Shown here piece by piece: positions 11,522-23,884 of a stretch of 64,000 nt of DNA; the stretch's first letter is position 1, and each line of letters begins with the position of its first letter. The position numbers and the translations under genes were made by a program. Location of the stretch: assembly GCA_023512835.1 (NCBI GenBank), contig CM042092.1:51528400-51592399 (forward strand), given 5' to 3'. Source of the stretch: Taxillus chinensis. Its lineage: Eukaryota; Streptophyta; Magnoliopsida; Santalales; Loranthaceae. Under the pieces are notes generated by a model, which saw only the letters and a list, made by a program, of their open reading frames with translations, ran no database searches and was not told the origin of the DNA.

Positions 11522-12900
11522 TATTGGATTTTATTTTGTCTGAGTTGGACATACGAACCCTATTTTAAATATTTATCTGCCTATGCTATATCTTATGAAT
11601 AGGTCCAGGGAAGCCCAAAATTGAGAACTTCTGCTACAAGACACTAAAGTGCCCCAAGGCCAACACTAGGTGATAGAGAATGAAATTTGGAGACTAATGC
11701 ACTTGATCGTGCTCAATTATGACTTAAAACGAAGAAGTTATGGCCAAAACAATTCTTGTCGGAAAAAGTCAAACTTGCCAAAAAAAAACCTCAAAGACTC
11801 GAAGACTCGAAGCCCCAAAGCCTTTGAGTCTTTGACCGAGGAAGCCTTCGAGTCTTCGAGGATTGACCTTCGACCCTTGACTTCGACCCTTCAACCCACC
11901 GACCTTCGACCCTCCGACTCTTGACCTCCGACCCGTTGACCGTTGACCTTTGACCCTCGACCTCTAACTCATTGACCATTGACCTTTGACCCTACCGACA
12001 CTCCGACCCTGCCAACCTTTGACCTTCGCTGTTTGGCCTTATATGCATGAGCTCTCTCACTGTTTGTTCATGGGACACATTTTTATTACCTGGCCATTGT
12101 TAGAGATGCTTTTCAATGCCTATCAGATGCATGTGCTCATAAAAAAAATGAAAAAGCAATCACAAGCTGCCTTATTTTGTGCGTAGGTCGTCCAACCACT
12201 AGACAAAAGCTATAATCTTGCAATTAAAAATGCTGACACTCATAATAGAGAAATAAATACACAATAATGATAGTCCAGCTAAAGTCTACCATCCCATAAA
12301 AAGAGGTTCTCTCCACACACGAGAGAGGGGTGAAAAAAGAAGGGAGAACTCAGACGAACAAAAAAACATAGAGATCGGTCGCCACTCTCTCTCTCTTATG
12401 CCCAGTTCATCTCTCCCATTATTCTCGCCATTCTTTTTTTATTTTTCTTGTTCGAAACATCCAAACTTTATTCTTTCCTTTCTTCTTCTTCCAAATCCCA
12501 CGAATTTTATTCATTATATTTCCAGCGACTTGTGCAAGCAAAAGCAAAAAAAACAAAAAGCAAAAAAACAAAAAAAGAGAAATAGGTTCATTTCCCGTTC
12601 TAGTTCAAGGCACCCAATCTCCGGTCCAATTCCAACCGACCAGCCTTTGAAGTTTCACCCTCTAAGACCTATTTGCAGTTCCAATCAACGTTGCCGCCAC
12701 CGGAGTCAAAAAGAATCACAGTATCGCCTATGCCCAAGTCAAAGTCAGTTTTTTTATTATTATATATATTGTTATCCTAATATATTCTTATCGCTTGTGT
12801 TGTGATTTTTTTTTGCTGTTACTTTCGTTTAATTTTCTCATTTATTGTTTTGTTATTTTATCTAATGTATTAAAGTTGTAATATGTAATAGCCAAGCGTA

Positions 12901-12978
<78 letters not shown>

Positions 12979-13653
12979 AAAAAGAGTTACACGAAAAAAA
13001 GAAAAAACAAAAAAAAGAGTGAATTTTTATTTGTGAATGTCACAATCACACACTTCACATTTATTTTGATATGTGTGTTCATTTAGTCATAGCTAAAAAC
13101 TTAAAAAAAACACAAATATGCATTTTAAGTTTTAACCAGTGTATTTTTAGTTTCAATTTTTTTTAAAAGAAAAACAAAAAAATGTTTTCAATTAAGCAAA
13201 AAAGAAAAAACAAAAAAGAATAAAAAAAATGTTTTCAAAGTAAAAAAAACAATCATTAAAAACACAAAAATGTAATGACTTAATTTCGGTCTATACCGTC
13301 AGCCGGGTTAAGCCAATAATCGAGGAGGCAATATTCATGTCTATCCCTAGAAAATGAGACCAATAATAAAACGGCCCCAGTAAACCATTACTCATGGAAC
13401 CAACATTCTTTTAACAAATAAAAAATAATAATAAACAAGAAAAACAAATAGAAACTTTCTCCTCCTAAGATAGGTACCGAAAGGGCGTTGTAGGGGTGCT
13501 AATCCTTTCTTACACGTAACCAACCCACGAACCCTTATCTGGTAATGTAGACCACTCACATTTTAGGTGACCAACTGCACCCGAAAAATAGTTGGTGGCG
13601 ACTCTATACATTTCATCATTCGGTTGCGATCCGGATGAAAACCAGTGATGACA
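11522..13653 (+). repeat. Tat/Ogre-like LTR (copy A)
   Basis: It starts TATTGG after a purine tract and ends CCAGTGATGACA. The 3' end is fixed by comparison with copy B (41,093-44,068), which has a perfect target duplication. Landmarks in common with copies B and C, read on the other strand, are GTCGCCACC, GGTTACGTGTAGG and ATTAGCACCCCTACA. The central part (11,790-12,020) is a minisatellite built on GACTCGAAG/GACCTTCGA. The region also holds a (GA)37 tract. Reading frames inside, for example 12,398-12,805, are low-complexity and not genes. Confidence 0.7.
12903..12976. repeat. (GA)37 microsatellite
   Basis: An uninterrupted 74-bp GA dinucleotide run inside LTR copy A. Confidence 0.97.
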
Positions 13654-13799
13654 ATGAACACGAAAACAAAATGAGTGGTAGGGATGTGAATGTTATAGTT
13701 GATTTGTGGCAAATTTAAAAGAGATAAAATTAGTTGTATTTGGTTAAGAGTTGCTCTGGTTGAGGACAATACAATGTCGGATGAGGTGGTTTGGACACA
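13654..13799. other. short single-copy spacer between two elements
   Basis: About 146 bp between LTR copy A and the Tekay-like 3' LTR. It has no similarity to either. The five bases before the second element are ACACA. Confidence 0.5.
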
Positions 13800-15187
13800 T
13801 GTCACGCCCCTAAATTCTGAAATCCTCAGAACTAGGAACGCGATTCCCCACGCCCACTCCAGGGGTCGAGGGGTTGGTGATTGTGTCAACCCTGTACAAT
13901 ACTACAACGGGGGTAGCGTTGTACTTATAAATAATCCGATGCAACATGCAATGCATTAATAAATATATCTGCAAATAATATTATTGAAGTCCAGTCAGCA
14001 TCAACAAACACAAAGTAACAAGGTCCAGCTATCCAAGTTAGTACAACTGTCACGGACCCGAGTCCGGAAAATAAATAATCAAACCAATAAACAATCCATA
14101 AAAAAGAATCCTACATATGGAGGTCCCGTCCTGCTCCGCTATGGCTCCGACCGCTATCCCCTACAACCTGTAGGAAATAGAAAAGTAGGGTGAGCACATA
14201 TCTCAGTAGGTGGCCCCCATCTATAATACCCCACTACATAAACCTTTAAGTCTAAATGCTCAGTGTATGTTTGTGACCGTGTAGTGTCCTACTATCCCAC
14301 AATAAGCTTACATAAATTCATAAATTATAACATCTATTGCATCACATTCTATTTATTAAAGGTTCACATTGAACCACTCAATCATTAACAAATTCCCGTA
14401 AATAACTCCTGGGAATTTAATTCAATACTAAACGGCCATATGTGGGACATGTGGTGTCCCTAGGGACCACCTGCCACATATGGGACCTGAGTTACCAGCC
14501 ACATAGGGGACCCGCAGCCTCATGCCAGCCCTATGTGGGACCCGCAGTTACCCAAACAGCTCCGCCATCAAATTCACACATGTGATCAAAAGACAAAACC
14601 AGAAACCTTTCTGTGGCATTACAGGATATTTAAATTGCCAAATAATAATATTAACGTGTCACAAACGATCATCATAACCAGACTTATAACAGTAAATTCA
14701 ACGACTTCAGTTAAATTAATCTAACCAAACGAAATCAATCCATTATCATATCATCAAATTAAAAGAAAGAATATCAATTATAAATATATATATATATATA
14801 AATTCTGAATTAATTACCAAACATTTATTTTATATATATATATATATATATATATGTTTATAGATTCATTTATAAGTATATATGTTCTTGGGTTAATAAT
14901 AATAATCACATAATAATAATAATGATAATAATAAACCCAATAATCGCAATAACAATAACAATTGCAACATTAATTATTATAATAATACCCCAACTAATTA
15001 AATATTAGTATTATCATTATTAAAAACCACACATAAAAATAATTATTTTAATAATCATAATAATATATAATAACAACCCCAACCTATTTAAATCACTGAA
15101 TAATAATAATGATCCAAATTGCTAATACATATTTTTAAACTCTAACCGGGCCTAACTTCCGACCTCCCTCCGATACGGGTCCTTACA
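13800..15187 (-). repeat. 3' LTR of element 1
   Basis: 1,388 bp running TGTCACG to CTTACA on the plus strand, so TGTAAG to CGTGACA in element orientation. Its left 545 bp are almost identical to 20,590-21,150 in the 5' LTR (for example the CCAGGGGTCGAGGGGTTGG block), and 14,410-14,870 matches 22,384-24,040. It contains (TA)n runs near 14,785 and 14,832 and AAT-rich DNA to 15,120. The internal domain starts at TCCTCCCCACC. Confidence 0.9.
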
Positions 15188-15419
15188 TCCTCCCCACCTT
15201 AGGACTTTTCGTCCCTGAAAAGATAAGTCAAACAACACTTCCGAGGCGAAAATAATTATGCATAATCTAGCCACAACTAGCATGATAACAAAATGACACC
15301 TATGAACAAAATATCCAACAATGCATCAAATCACACGCAACTAATAACATCAATAACCATGAGCATAATAAACAAAACAAGGTTAACTACCTCAACGCAT
15401 AGTAAGGATCTTGACACCC

Positions 15420-15720
15420 TCCCCACCTCAGGACTGTTCGTCCTCGAACAGCTCGGGGTGAAGAGCACGCATCTAGCTCTCACGCTCCCAGGTCTGCTCC
15501 TCCATGTTGTGGTGATGCCACAAAACGCGAACCAAAGGAATTGTCTTGCCCCGTAAAACCTGCTCCCGGCGGTCTAAAATCTGAAGTGGTGCCTCTACCA
15601 CGGAACCATCATCTGCTAGCTCTATCTCACGCCAATCAAGCACATGGGTAGGATCCGGGTAATATTTCCGTAACTGGCAGACATGAAAAACATCATGAAC
15701 ACGAGCTAGCTCGGGTGGTA
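15420..15720 (-). pseudogene. chromodomain-like integrase tail of element 1
   Basis: Minus-strand translation gives HDVFHVCQLRKYYPDP, then VLDWREIELADDGSVVE, then RREQVLRGKTIPLVRVLW and EEQTWERES. This is the usual tail of chromoviral integrases: the end of the integrase C-terminal domain followed by a chromodomain, which steers insertion to heterochromatin. In-frame stops separate it from the integrase core. Confidence 0.75.
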
Positions 15721-15865
15721 ACTCTAATCAATAGGAAACCGGTCCTACAACAGCAACAATAGGAAAAGGACCCACAAATCGAGGTGAGAGTTTGGACCCT
15801 CGCCCAAATCGTCTGTGCCCCCGTCATGGCGAGACTCCCAAGAAGACACGATCCCCTACGACGAA

Positions 15866-16483
15866 CTAAAGCGGTCGCTGCCGTTTATCAGCATATGACT
15901 TCTGTCGACTCTGGGCCGTCAACATCCCCTGTCGGATCAGCTGAACCAACTCGGTAGTCTCCTGAACCATATCGGGACCCAAAACAACTGCCTCCCCTGC
16001 CTGGGCCCAACACAGAGGGGAGCGACACGGTCGCCCATACAATGCCTCATATGGTGCCATCTCTATCGTAGCTTGATAGCTGTTGTTGTAGGAGAACTCC
16101 ACCAAGGGAAGGTGAGCCTCCCAACTACCACCAAAATCCAACACACAAGCACGGAGCATATCCTCGAGAATCTGAATAGTGTGTTCGGACTGGCCATCTG
16201 TCTGAGGGTGGTAAGCTGTACTCAAATTCACTCGGGTTCCCAATGCACGCTGTAACTGCTGCCAAAATTGTGAAGTGAACCGAGCATCCCTATCAGAGAC
16301 GATCGATAACGGCACACCATGTAATCGTACTATCACATCGACATAACGCTGTCCCAAAGTCCAGGCTGGATCAGTCTCACGAATCGGAATAAAGTGGGCA
16401 AATTTCATCAAACGGTCTACAACAACCCAAATAGTATCATGACCTCTTGAACGAGGAAGCCCTATGACGAAGTCTATAGTCAC
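15866..16483 (-). pseudogene. integrase core domain of element 1
   Basis: This 205-residue open stretch is the RNase-H-fold catalytic core of a Ty3/Gypsy integrase, which inserts the cDNA into the host genome. The three acidic positions are visible: Asp in MTIDFVIGLP, Asp in IVSDRDARFTS and Glu in TDGQSEHTIQ. The block [11 protein letters not shown] is typical of the family. The N-terminal zinc-finger part (16,490-16,860) is out of frame and partly duplicated. Confidence 0.9.
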
Positions 16484-16568
16484 ATGATCCCACTTTCACT
16501 CCGGCACAGGTAATGACTGCAACTCACCGGCAGACCGCAAATGCTCAGCCTTGACCTACTGGCATGTC

Positions 16569-16670
16569 AAACACCGTCGAACAAACTCCGCAATGGCTTT
16601 CTTAAGGCCCGACCACCAGAACTGTTGTCGTACAGCATGGTACATCTAACACCGTCGAACAAACTCCCCC
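16569..16670. repeat. local direct duplication in the integrase N-terminal region
   Basis: ACACCGTCGAACAAACTC occurs twice, at about 16,571 and 16,650, some 79 bp apart. The duplication sits where the integrase frame breaks and is probably one of the inactivating lesions. Confidence 0.6.
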
Positions 16671-16862
16671 ATGATGAACAACCAAACGAGAGTGATGAAA
16701 TTCCCGTAAAACTGCCTCTCAGAGAGAAGATGGAACAATCAACCGACCTTGATAGCGCAACACACGGTCGGGTTCCTCTGTCCAATCAGCAGAAAGTACG
16801 GCAGTCTGAACCTGATCTCGAAGGACCTCACACTCAACATCCCCCAACTGGCCCTCAATAAC

Positions 16863-18353
16863 CTAACGCCACAACTCAAGTACTGCTATAACCGCACTCA
16901 GCATACCTTGCACTACGCCCTGCACTGGCTGTAACCTTAGAGCAGCTAGTTGCCCCATCATCTCCCATTCCTTGATAGCACAGAGAGCCACTGTGGCCTG
17001 ACTCTTCCGGCTCAAGGCATCAGCTACTACATTCCTCTTCCCGGGTGTATACTGAAGATCAAACTGGAACTGCTGCATATACTCCACCCAACACCTCTGT
17101 CGGAGATTCAAATCCCGCTGAGAAAATATGTACCGCAAACTCTTGTGGTCAGTATATACCACAAACTTCTCCCCAAGGAGATAGTGCTGCCAACTCTTCA
17201 ATACAAAGATCACTGCAGCCAGCTCTAAATCGTGCATAGGGTAGTTCTTCTCATGGATCTTCAACTGACGGGAACCATAAGCAATTACCCGTCATTCCTG
17301 CATGAGCACGCAACCCAAACCAACATTAGAGGCATCACAATAAACCTCATAGGATACACCCTCCTGTGGCAGGACCAGGATAGGTGCTGAAGTCAACCTG
17401 GCCTTCAGCTGACTGAAAGCCTCCTCACAAGCATTCGACCAGTCAAACCGCACTCCCTTTCGGGTCAAGCCAGTCATCGGTGTAGCTAAACGGGAGAAGT
17501 CCTTGACAAACCTCCTATAATAACCTGCCAACCCCAGAAAACTCCGAATCTCAAAAACATTCGTTGGCCGCTTCCAAGACATCACTGCCTCAATCTTGCC
17601 AGGATCAACCGTGATACCCTCCGATGATACCACGTGCCCTAAAAATTTCACCCGCTGCAGCCAAAAGTCACATTTTGTGAACTTTGCATACAGTCTATGG
17701 TCCCTCAATGTCTGCAACACCACATGTAAATGCTCCTCATGCTCGCTTTCTGTCCGAGAATAAATCAAGATATCATCTATAAAGACCACCACGAACTGAT
17801 CAAGATAAGGTGTAAAGATTTGATTTATCAATCCCATAAACACCGCCGGGGCATTTGTGAGCCCGAAAGGCATCACCAGCCACTCAAAATGGCCATATCT
17901 ACGACTGAAGGCTGTCTTCGGAATGTCTGACTCCCGCACACGTGGCTGATGGTATCTAGACCTCAAATCGATCTTGGAAAACCAACAGGCACCCCTGAAC
18001 TGGTCAAACAAATCATCGATCCTCGGTAGGGGGTATCTGTTCTTCACTGTCACCTGGTTCAACCGTCAATAGTCAATACACAACCGAAGCGAACCATCCG
18101 CCTTTTTGGCGAATAACATCGGAGCACTCCAAGGCGAACTACTCCATCTAATAAAACCACGCGCTAAAAGATCATCAATCTGCCTCTTGAGCTCTCGAAG
18201 CTCAACTGGTGCCATCCGGTAAGCTGCCAATCTGATAGGTGTTGTCCCGGGTAGCAACTCTATCGAGAAGTCCACCTCTCTCTCTGGCGGTAATTCAACC
18301 AAGTCCTCAGGAAACACGTCCGGAAACTGATCCACCACCTTGGGTAACACCAC
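16863..18353 (-). pseudogene. reverse transcriptase-RNase H of element 1
   Basis: The frame runs from 18,353 to 16,863 on the minus strand with two internal stops (18,063-18,065 and 17,292-17,294) and no shift between them. RT motifs in order are [59 protein letters not shown] and the catalytic FIDDILIYS. RNase H follows with [17 protein letters not shown] and [13 protein letters not shown]. The first stop (TGA) stands where related elements have Arg, as expected from CGA to TGA by deamination. Such elements copy genomic RNA into cDNA in cytoplasmic particles; this copy cannot make an intact enzyme. Confidence 0.92.
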
Positions 18354-18374
18354 CTTACTCTCCGCGGGGGTCGG

Positions 18375-18905
18375 CTAGAGTCGGGCCGCTAACTGATGGG
18401 TTACATCACCCCATCCTTGCCTTAAAGGCCCCAATTTGCATGCCTCATCAGACCATTCACCCACGAAAGTGCCTCGAGTGCCCTCAGGTGTGAGGAAGGT
18501 CACTCGTTGCCTATAACACTCAATCACTGCCTCTACACGGGTCAACCAGTCCATACCCAATATCACATCAAAAGCATCAAGGTGCATCACAAATAGGGGT
18601 CACCGGAGGTCAAAACCTCCGAGAGTAACCTCACATCCTGAACAGACCCTATCAATCACCACTAGGCCCCCTACGGGTGTATCAACCACAAGGGACAGAT
18701 CAACGGTGGTACAATCCAACTCCAATCCCTCTACAGTGGAGTGTGCAATGAATGAGTGTGTAGCACCAGTATCAATCAAAACAGTACAAATAGTGCGTGA
18801 AACCAAAATCGTACCTCTCACCGCAGCTGGCCCCTGACTCGCCTCATCAACTGGTGGAACTTCTGCCTCTTTGTCAGTGATAGCATAGTTCCTCCCCTTC
18901 TGCAC
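18375..18905 (-). pseudogene. retroviral-type aspartic protease of element 1
   Basis: Two minus-strand segments (18,905-18,600 and 18,590-18,375) carry VLIDTGATHSFIA, with the catalytic DTG, and FDVILGMDWL, the second conserved protease block. The enzyme processes the Gag-Pol precursor. A stop at about 18,600 separates the blocks, so it is inactive as it stands. Confidence 0.88.
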
Positions 18906-18968
18906 ACTACTGCTGGCCTGACTCGTCGTAGCTCGATCATTTTGTCCCTTCTGAGCCTGGGCCTCCCG

Positions 18969-20167
18969 CTAAGGCTGCTGGTTAGCAGGCCATCCCTGTA
19001 CCGACTGCCCTGACTGAGCTAGTCTCTGGTATGGAGCCCCGCTCCTCGGGCCCTGGTCACGTGGTCGCTGTGGCCCCACAACACTGGCTAAACTGGAAGA
19101 AGGACACTCTCCTATCCTGTGTCCCAGTCCCCCACATCGAAAGCACTTGAGTGGGTTGCCACTCTTCCGCCTACAATCCGCCTCCTTGTGTCCCCGAAGT
19201 CCACATGATCGACATGTCCCCAAAAACCCTGAGGTAGAACTGCTGCCTGAGTTCCCTGAATGTGAAAATTTGGACACCGGCCTCTTGTCCCCCTGTCCCT
19301 CAGACTGCTCCTCTCTTGGCCTCTTTTGGCTAGGCCCTGATGGGCTCCCTGATCTCTGAATCCTGATTTGGTTTAAGTCTCGCTCTCCAATAAGTGCCTT
19401 GTTGACTGCGTCACTATACGTGGTCAACTCCATCATGTTCAATCCCCTCCTGAGTGATGGTCTCAGCCCATCTATGAAATCCTGGGTCTTATTAGCCTCA
19501 ACCCTCCATGACTCGGGGCAAATCTCCCTAGTTCGGTGAAACGATAACATACTCATCACGGTCGATCCGCCGGCTCCTGGTTTGTAGTACTCCCATCGCC
19601 TCGTCTTCTGCACAGAGCGAGGGAAATACTCTGTGTAGAAGAGTTCCACGAAGTCCTCCCATGCCATCGGGCTCTCGTGAACATGCTTCACAGCATCCCA
19701 CCACCTGTGGGCCCCACCTACTAGAAAATGTGTGGCTAAGCGGACCTTAGCCTCTTCAGGCACCTGGATTAGCTCGAAGATGTCTTCTGTCCATTTGACC
19801 CATTCCTCGGCCTCATCGGGTCTCGTATTCGCCTCAAACTTCATCGGTTTCGCGCCGGGAATCGACTCACCCGGTCGATCGATGCGCGGGGCGGGGGCGC
19901 CATGACCGTGGTGGCTCTCCTCCGTACCCTCCTCTTGCTGCTCCCGCCGAGGCCGCTACGTTTCCTCAGTTCCTCCTACATCACTTCCCTAGCCACCTTC
20001 CTCATGGTGCCTTGCATGACACCCCGGATTTGGCTCAGTATTTGAGCCCCAATCTGAGCAGCAATCTCTGAACCCAAGGCAAGTACTAGAGAATTCTGCT
20101 CTCCTTGTGATTCAGACTGAATTGATAGCTCCTCTGCTGGACCTTGAGCCCTAGTCTTGGGTGCCAT
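18969..20167 (-). pseudogene. gag of element 1 (capsid and nucleocapsid)
   Basis: The likely start is ATG at 20,167 (MAPKTRAQGPAEEL). A TAG follows at 19,976-19,978, perhaps from CAG, and a frameshift precedes the main open part 19,844-18,969. That part has the Retrotrans_gag signature (EWVKWTEDIFELIQVPEE, GGAHRWWDAV) and then two CCHC zinc knuckles, CRSCGLRGHKEADC and CFRCGGLGHRIGEC, which bind RNA. The linker between them and the capsid is Ser/Arg-rich. Confidence 0.9.
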
Positions 20168-20573
20168 TCTGCACCAACACATATCAACAATATCTATTAA
20201 CTACTATACACTAGTCAAACAACTAAATTATGGGGTTATTCACTTAGACTCCTTAGGTTTAAACTAGCATACTAGCATTTCCAGTTAATCATAAACAATC
20301 ATCAAAGAAGGACAACCCACAAATAGTCAATAGTATAATCAATACAAGCACATCATTATAGCATCATTAGCAGATGATTTCTAGTGCCTAGATATGCACA
20401 CAGTCACGCAGCATGTATGCACCCAACCCAAATGCTTCCTAAGATAATCTGATCGACCCTTAGTCAACCCAAAACACATATAAGGACTGCGTTGATCAGG
20501 CGCCCTCCCTATAGTCTTCCAAGCTTCTAAGTGTCTATCAACCACCCCTCACTAACCTAGGTCCACTAAACCA

Positions 20574-20588
20574 TACTCTGATACCAAC
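20574..20588 (-). other. primer-binding site of element 1
   Basis: Directly inside the 5' LTR, the minus strand reads TTGGTATCAGAGTATGG, matching the TGGTATCAGAGC-type site complementary to the 3' end of initiator-Met tRNA. Confidence 0.85.
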
Positions 20589-20589
20589 T

Positions 20590-21171
20590 TGTCACGCCCC
20601 TAAATTCTGAAATCCTCAGAACTAGGAACGCGATTCCCCACGCCCACTCCAGGGGTCGAGGGGTTGGTGATTGTGTCAACCCTGTACAATACTACAACGG
20701 GAGTAGCGTTGTACTTATAAATAATCCGATGCAACATGCAATGCATTAATAAATATATCTGCAAATAATATTATTGAAGTCCAGTCAGCATCAACAAACA
20801 CAAAGTAACAAGGTCCAGCTATCCAAGTTAGTACAACTGTCACGGACCCGAGTCCGAAAAATAAATAATCAAACCAATAAACAATCCATAAAAAAGAATC
20901 CTACACATGGAGGTCCCGTCCTGCTCCGCTATGGCTCCGACCGCTATCCCCTACAACCTGTAGGAAATAGAAAAGTAGGGTGAGCACGTATGCTCAGTAG
21001 GTGGCCCCCATCTCTAATACCCCACTACATAAACCTTTAAGTCTAAATGCTCAGTGTATGTTTGTGACCGTGTAGTGTCCTACTATCCCACAGTAAGCTT
21101 ACATAAATTCATAAATTATAACATCTATTACATCACATTCCATTTATTAAAGGTTCACATTTGTCACGGGG
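20590..21171 (-). repeat. 5' LTR of element 1, inner part
   Basis: Nearly identical to 13,800-14,370. It breaks at GGTTCACATT, where a TRIM starts. The next 40 or so bases of the LTR (present in the 3' LTR after 14,371) are missing here. The LTR resumes at GGGAATTTAATTC, 22,382. Confidence 0.9.
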
Positions 21172-22376
21172 TCAGGTTTCCTGCGCCTCTCAACCCATTG
21201 CGGCACTTAGCTTCTCTATCCACGGTCCGCTAAGTTTAGCCTTTGAGGGTTGAAGCGCACGTAGACTGGTTTCGCCCTGTCACTGGGCTCATTAGGAGAA
21301 CGGCTCCAGTTCCCGAACAGCTTGTGTAAGGATGGCCAAATCCCTTCTTCAACGTCAAGTCCTCGACTAGCGGTGTGCTCCCCGCATTCAACCGGGTCGG
21401 CACGTCTGAACTCTGAAGGGGTTCCATCCGTTTTCCTCCACGAACTGCCTGGAACCTTCCGCTACGTACCATCTACGCTTTCAACCAACCCCTCTCCTTT
21501 ACATAGTACGAATACATTCCTGAATTGTGCCACTAAGAAACGTCCCGCCAGCACTACGCTGCTCAGGTCGTGACATTCTCCTCCACCCAATCCTCGCAAC
21601 GTCCTCGTTGCGCTTGTCGACATCGCTTCCCCGCGGGCGATGACATCGTTACCTCGACGCCCTCCCACTCGCCCAATGTCAACAGCTTGGACATCGCTTC
21701 CCCGCAGGTTGCAACACCTTTACCAAGATGCTTGCCCACTCGCCCAATATCCAAAGGATAGGAGGCTCCAAGATCGCTCCGACGCGCTCCTTCATACTCC
21801 CTTGCCCAGCTCTGTATCACACTCTAGGATACTCCAACTCTATGGATGCAAGGTGTGCAAGACACTATCGATCGACTCACCTCTGTGAGCTCCCACCTTG
21901 GGATGACGCTACTCGCGAGAGTGCTCGGCGAGTCTTTAGGATACGGGCCAGTTCGGCTCTGATACCACTTGTCACGGGGTCAGGTTTCCTGCGCCTCTCA
22001 ACCCATTGCGGCACTTAGCTTCTCTATCCATGGTCCGCTAAGTTTAGCCTCTGAGGGTTGAAGCGCACGTAGACTGGTTTCGCTCTGCCACTGGGCTCAT
22101 CAGGAGAACGGCTCCAGTTCCCGACCAGCTTGTGTAAGGATGGCCAAATCCCTTCTTCAACGTCAAGTCCTCGACTAGCGGCGTGCTCCCCGCATTCAAC
22201 CAGGTCGGCACGTCTGAACTCCGAAGGGGTTCCATCCGTTTTCCTCCACGAAATGCCTGGAACCTTCCGCTGCGCACCATCTACGCTTTCAACCAACCCC
22301 TCTCCTTTACGTAGTACGAATACATTCCTGAATTGCACCACTAAGAAACGTCCGCCACGCTACTCGGGTCGTGACA
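21172..22376 (-). mobile_element. TRIM-like miniature LTR element nested in the 5' LTR
   Basis: Two direct repeats, 21,172-21,575 (404 bp) and 21,970-22,376 (407 bp), both start TGTCACGGGGTCAGG and end GTCGTGACA. They flank a 394-bp internal region with no coding capacity. Next to the second repeat the plus strand reads CTCTGATACCAC, a tRNA-iMet-type PBS in minus orientation. The size and the absence of genes fit a terminal-repeat retrotransposon in miniature. No matching 5-bp target duplication remains; the right junction has been rearranged. Confidence 0.85.
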
Positions 22377-23884
22377 TTTGTGGGAATTTAATTCACTACT
22401 AAACGGTCATATATGGGACCTGTGGTGTCCCTAGGGACCACCTGCCACATATGGGTCCTGAGTTACCAGCCACATTGGGGACCCGCAGCCTCATGCCACC
22501 CCTATGTGGGACCCGCAGTTACCCAAACAGCTCCGCCATCAAATTCACACATGTGATCAAAAGACAAAACCAGAAACCTTTCCGTGGCATTACAGGATAT
22601 TTAAATTGCCAAACAATAATATTAATGTGTCACAACGATCATCATAACCAGGACTTATAACGAGAAAGCGCCGTAGCGGGTTTCGCCGCCACCTGGGCTC
22701 ATCGGAGAACGGCTCCGGTTCTCGACCGGCTTGTGTAAGGATGGCCAAATCCCTTCTTCAACGTCAAGTCCTCGACTAGCGGCGTGCTCCCCGCATTCAA
22801 CCAGGTCGGCACGTCTGAACTCCGAAGGGGTTCCATCCGTTTTCCTCCACGAAATGCCTGGAACCTTCCGCTGCGCACCATCTACGCTTTCAACCAACCC
22901 CTCTCCTTTACGTAGTACGAATACATTCCTGAATTGCACCACTAAGAAACGTCCCGCCAGCACCACGTTACTCAGGTCGTGACATTTGTGGGAATTTAAT
23001 TCACTACTAAACGGTCATATATGGGACCTGTGGTGTCCCTAGGGACCACCTGCCACATATGGGTCCTGAGTTACCAGCCACATTGGGGACCCGCAGCCTC
23101 ATGCCACCCCTATGTGGGACCCGCAGTTACCCAAACAGCTCCGCCATCAAATTCACACATGTGATCAAAAGACAAAACCAGAAACCTTTCCGTGGCATTA
23201 CAGGATATTTAAATTGCCAAACAATAATATTAATGTGTCACAAACGATCATCATAACCAGACTTATAACAGTAAAGCGCACGTAGACTGGTTTCGCCCTG
23301 CCACTGGGCTCATCAGGAGAACGGCTCCAGTTCTCGACCAGCTTGTGTAAGGATGGCCAAATCCCTTCTTCAACGTCAAGTCCTCGACTAGCGGCGTGCT
23401 CCCCGCATTCAACCAGGTCGGCACGTCTGAACTCCGAAGGGGTTCCATCCGTTTTCCTCCACGAAATGCCTGGAACCTTCCACTGCGCACCATCTACGCT
23501 TTCAACCAACCCCTCTCCTTTACGTAGTACGAATACATTCCTGAATTGCACCACTAAGAAACGTCCCGCCAGCACCACGCTACTCAGGTCGTGACATTTG
23601 TGGGAATTTAATTCACTACTAAACGGTCATATATGGGACTGTGGTGTCCCTAGGGACCACCTGCACATATGGGTCCTGAGTTACCAGCCACATTGGGGAC
23701 CCGCAGCCTCATGCCACCCCTATGTGGGACCCGCAGTTACCCAAACAGCTCCGCCATCAAATTCACACATGTGATCAAAAGACAAAACCAGAAACCTTTC
23801 CGTGGCATTACAGGATATTTAAATTGCCAAACAATAATATTAATGTGTCACAAACGATCATCATAACCAGACTTATAACAGTAA
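22061..23884. repeat. three tandem copies of a TRIM/LTR junction unit (about 608 bp)
   Basis: Units 22,061-22,665, 22,666-23,273 and 23,274-23,884 each consist of the last 315 bp or so of the TRIM LTR (from AAGCGCACGTAGACTGG to GTGACA) followed by about 290 bp of the element 1 LTR (TTTGTGGGAATTT to ACTTATAAC). The unit period is 601-612 bp. Only the third copy continues into the rest of the host LTR. Confidence 0.9.

Noticed and set aside
12398..12805. 135-aa plus-strand frame
   Set aside because: Low-complexity Ser/Lys/Gln composition inside an LTR, with no homologous frame in copies B or C.
13591..13606. GTTGGTGGCGACTCT as a primer-binding site directly after LTR copy A
   Set aside because: Copy B shows the LTR continues about 80 bp further to TGATGACA with a perfect target duplication, so the block lies inside the LTR.
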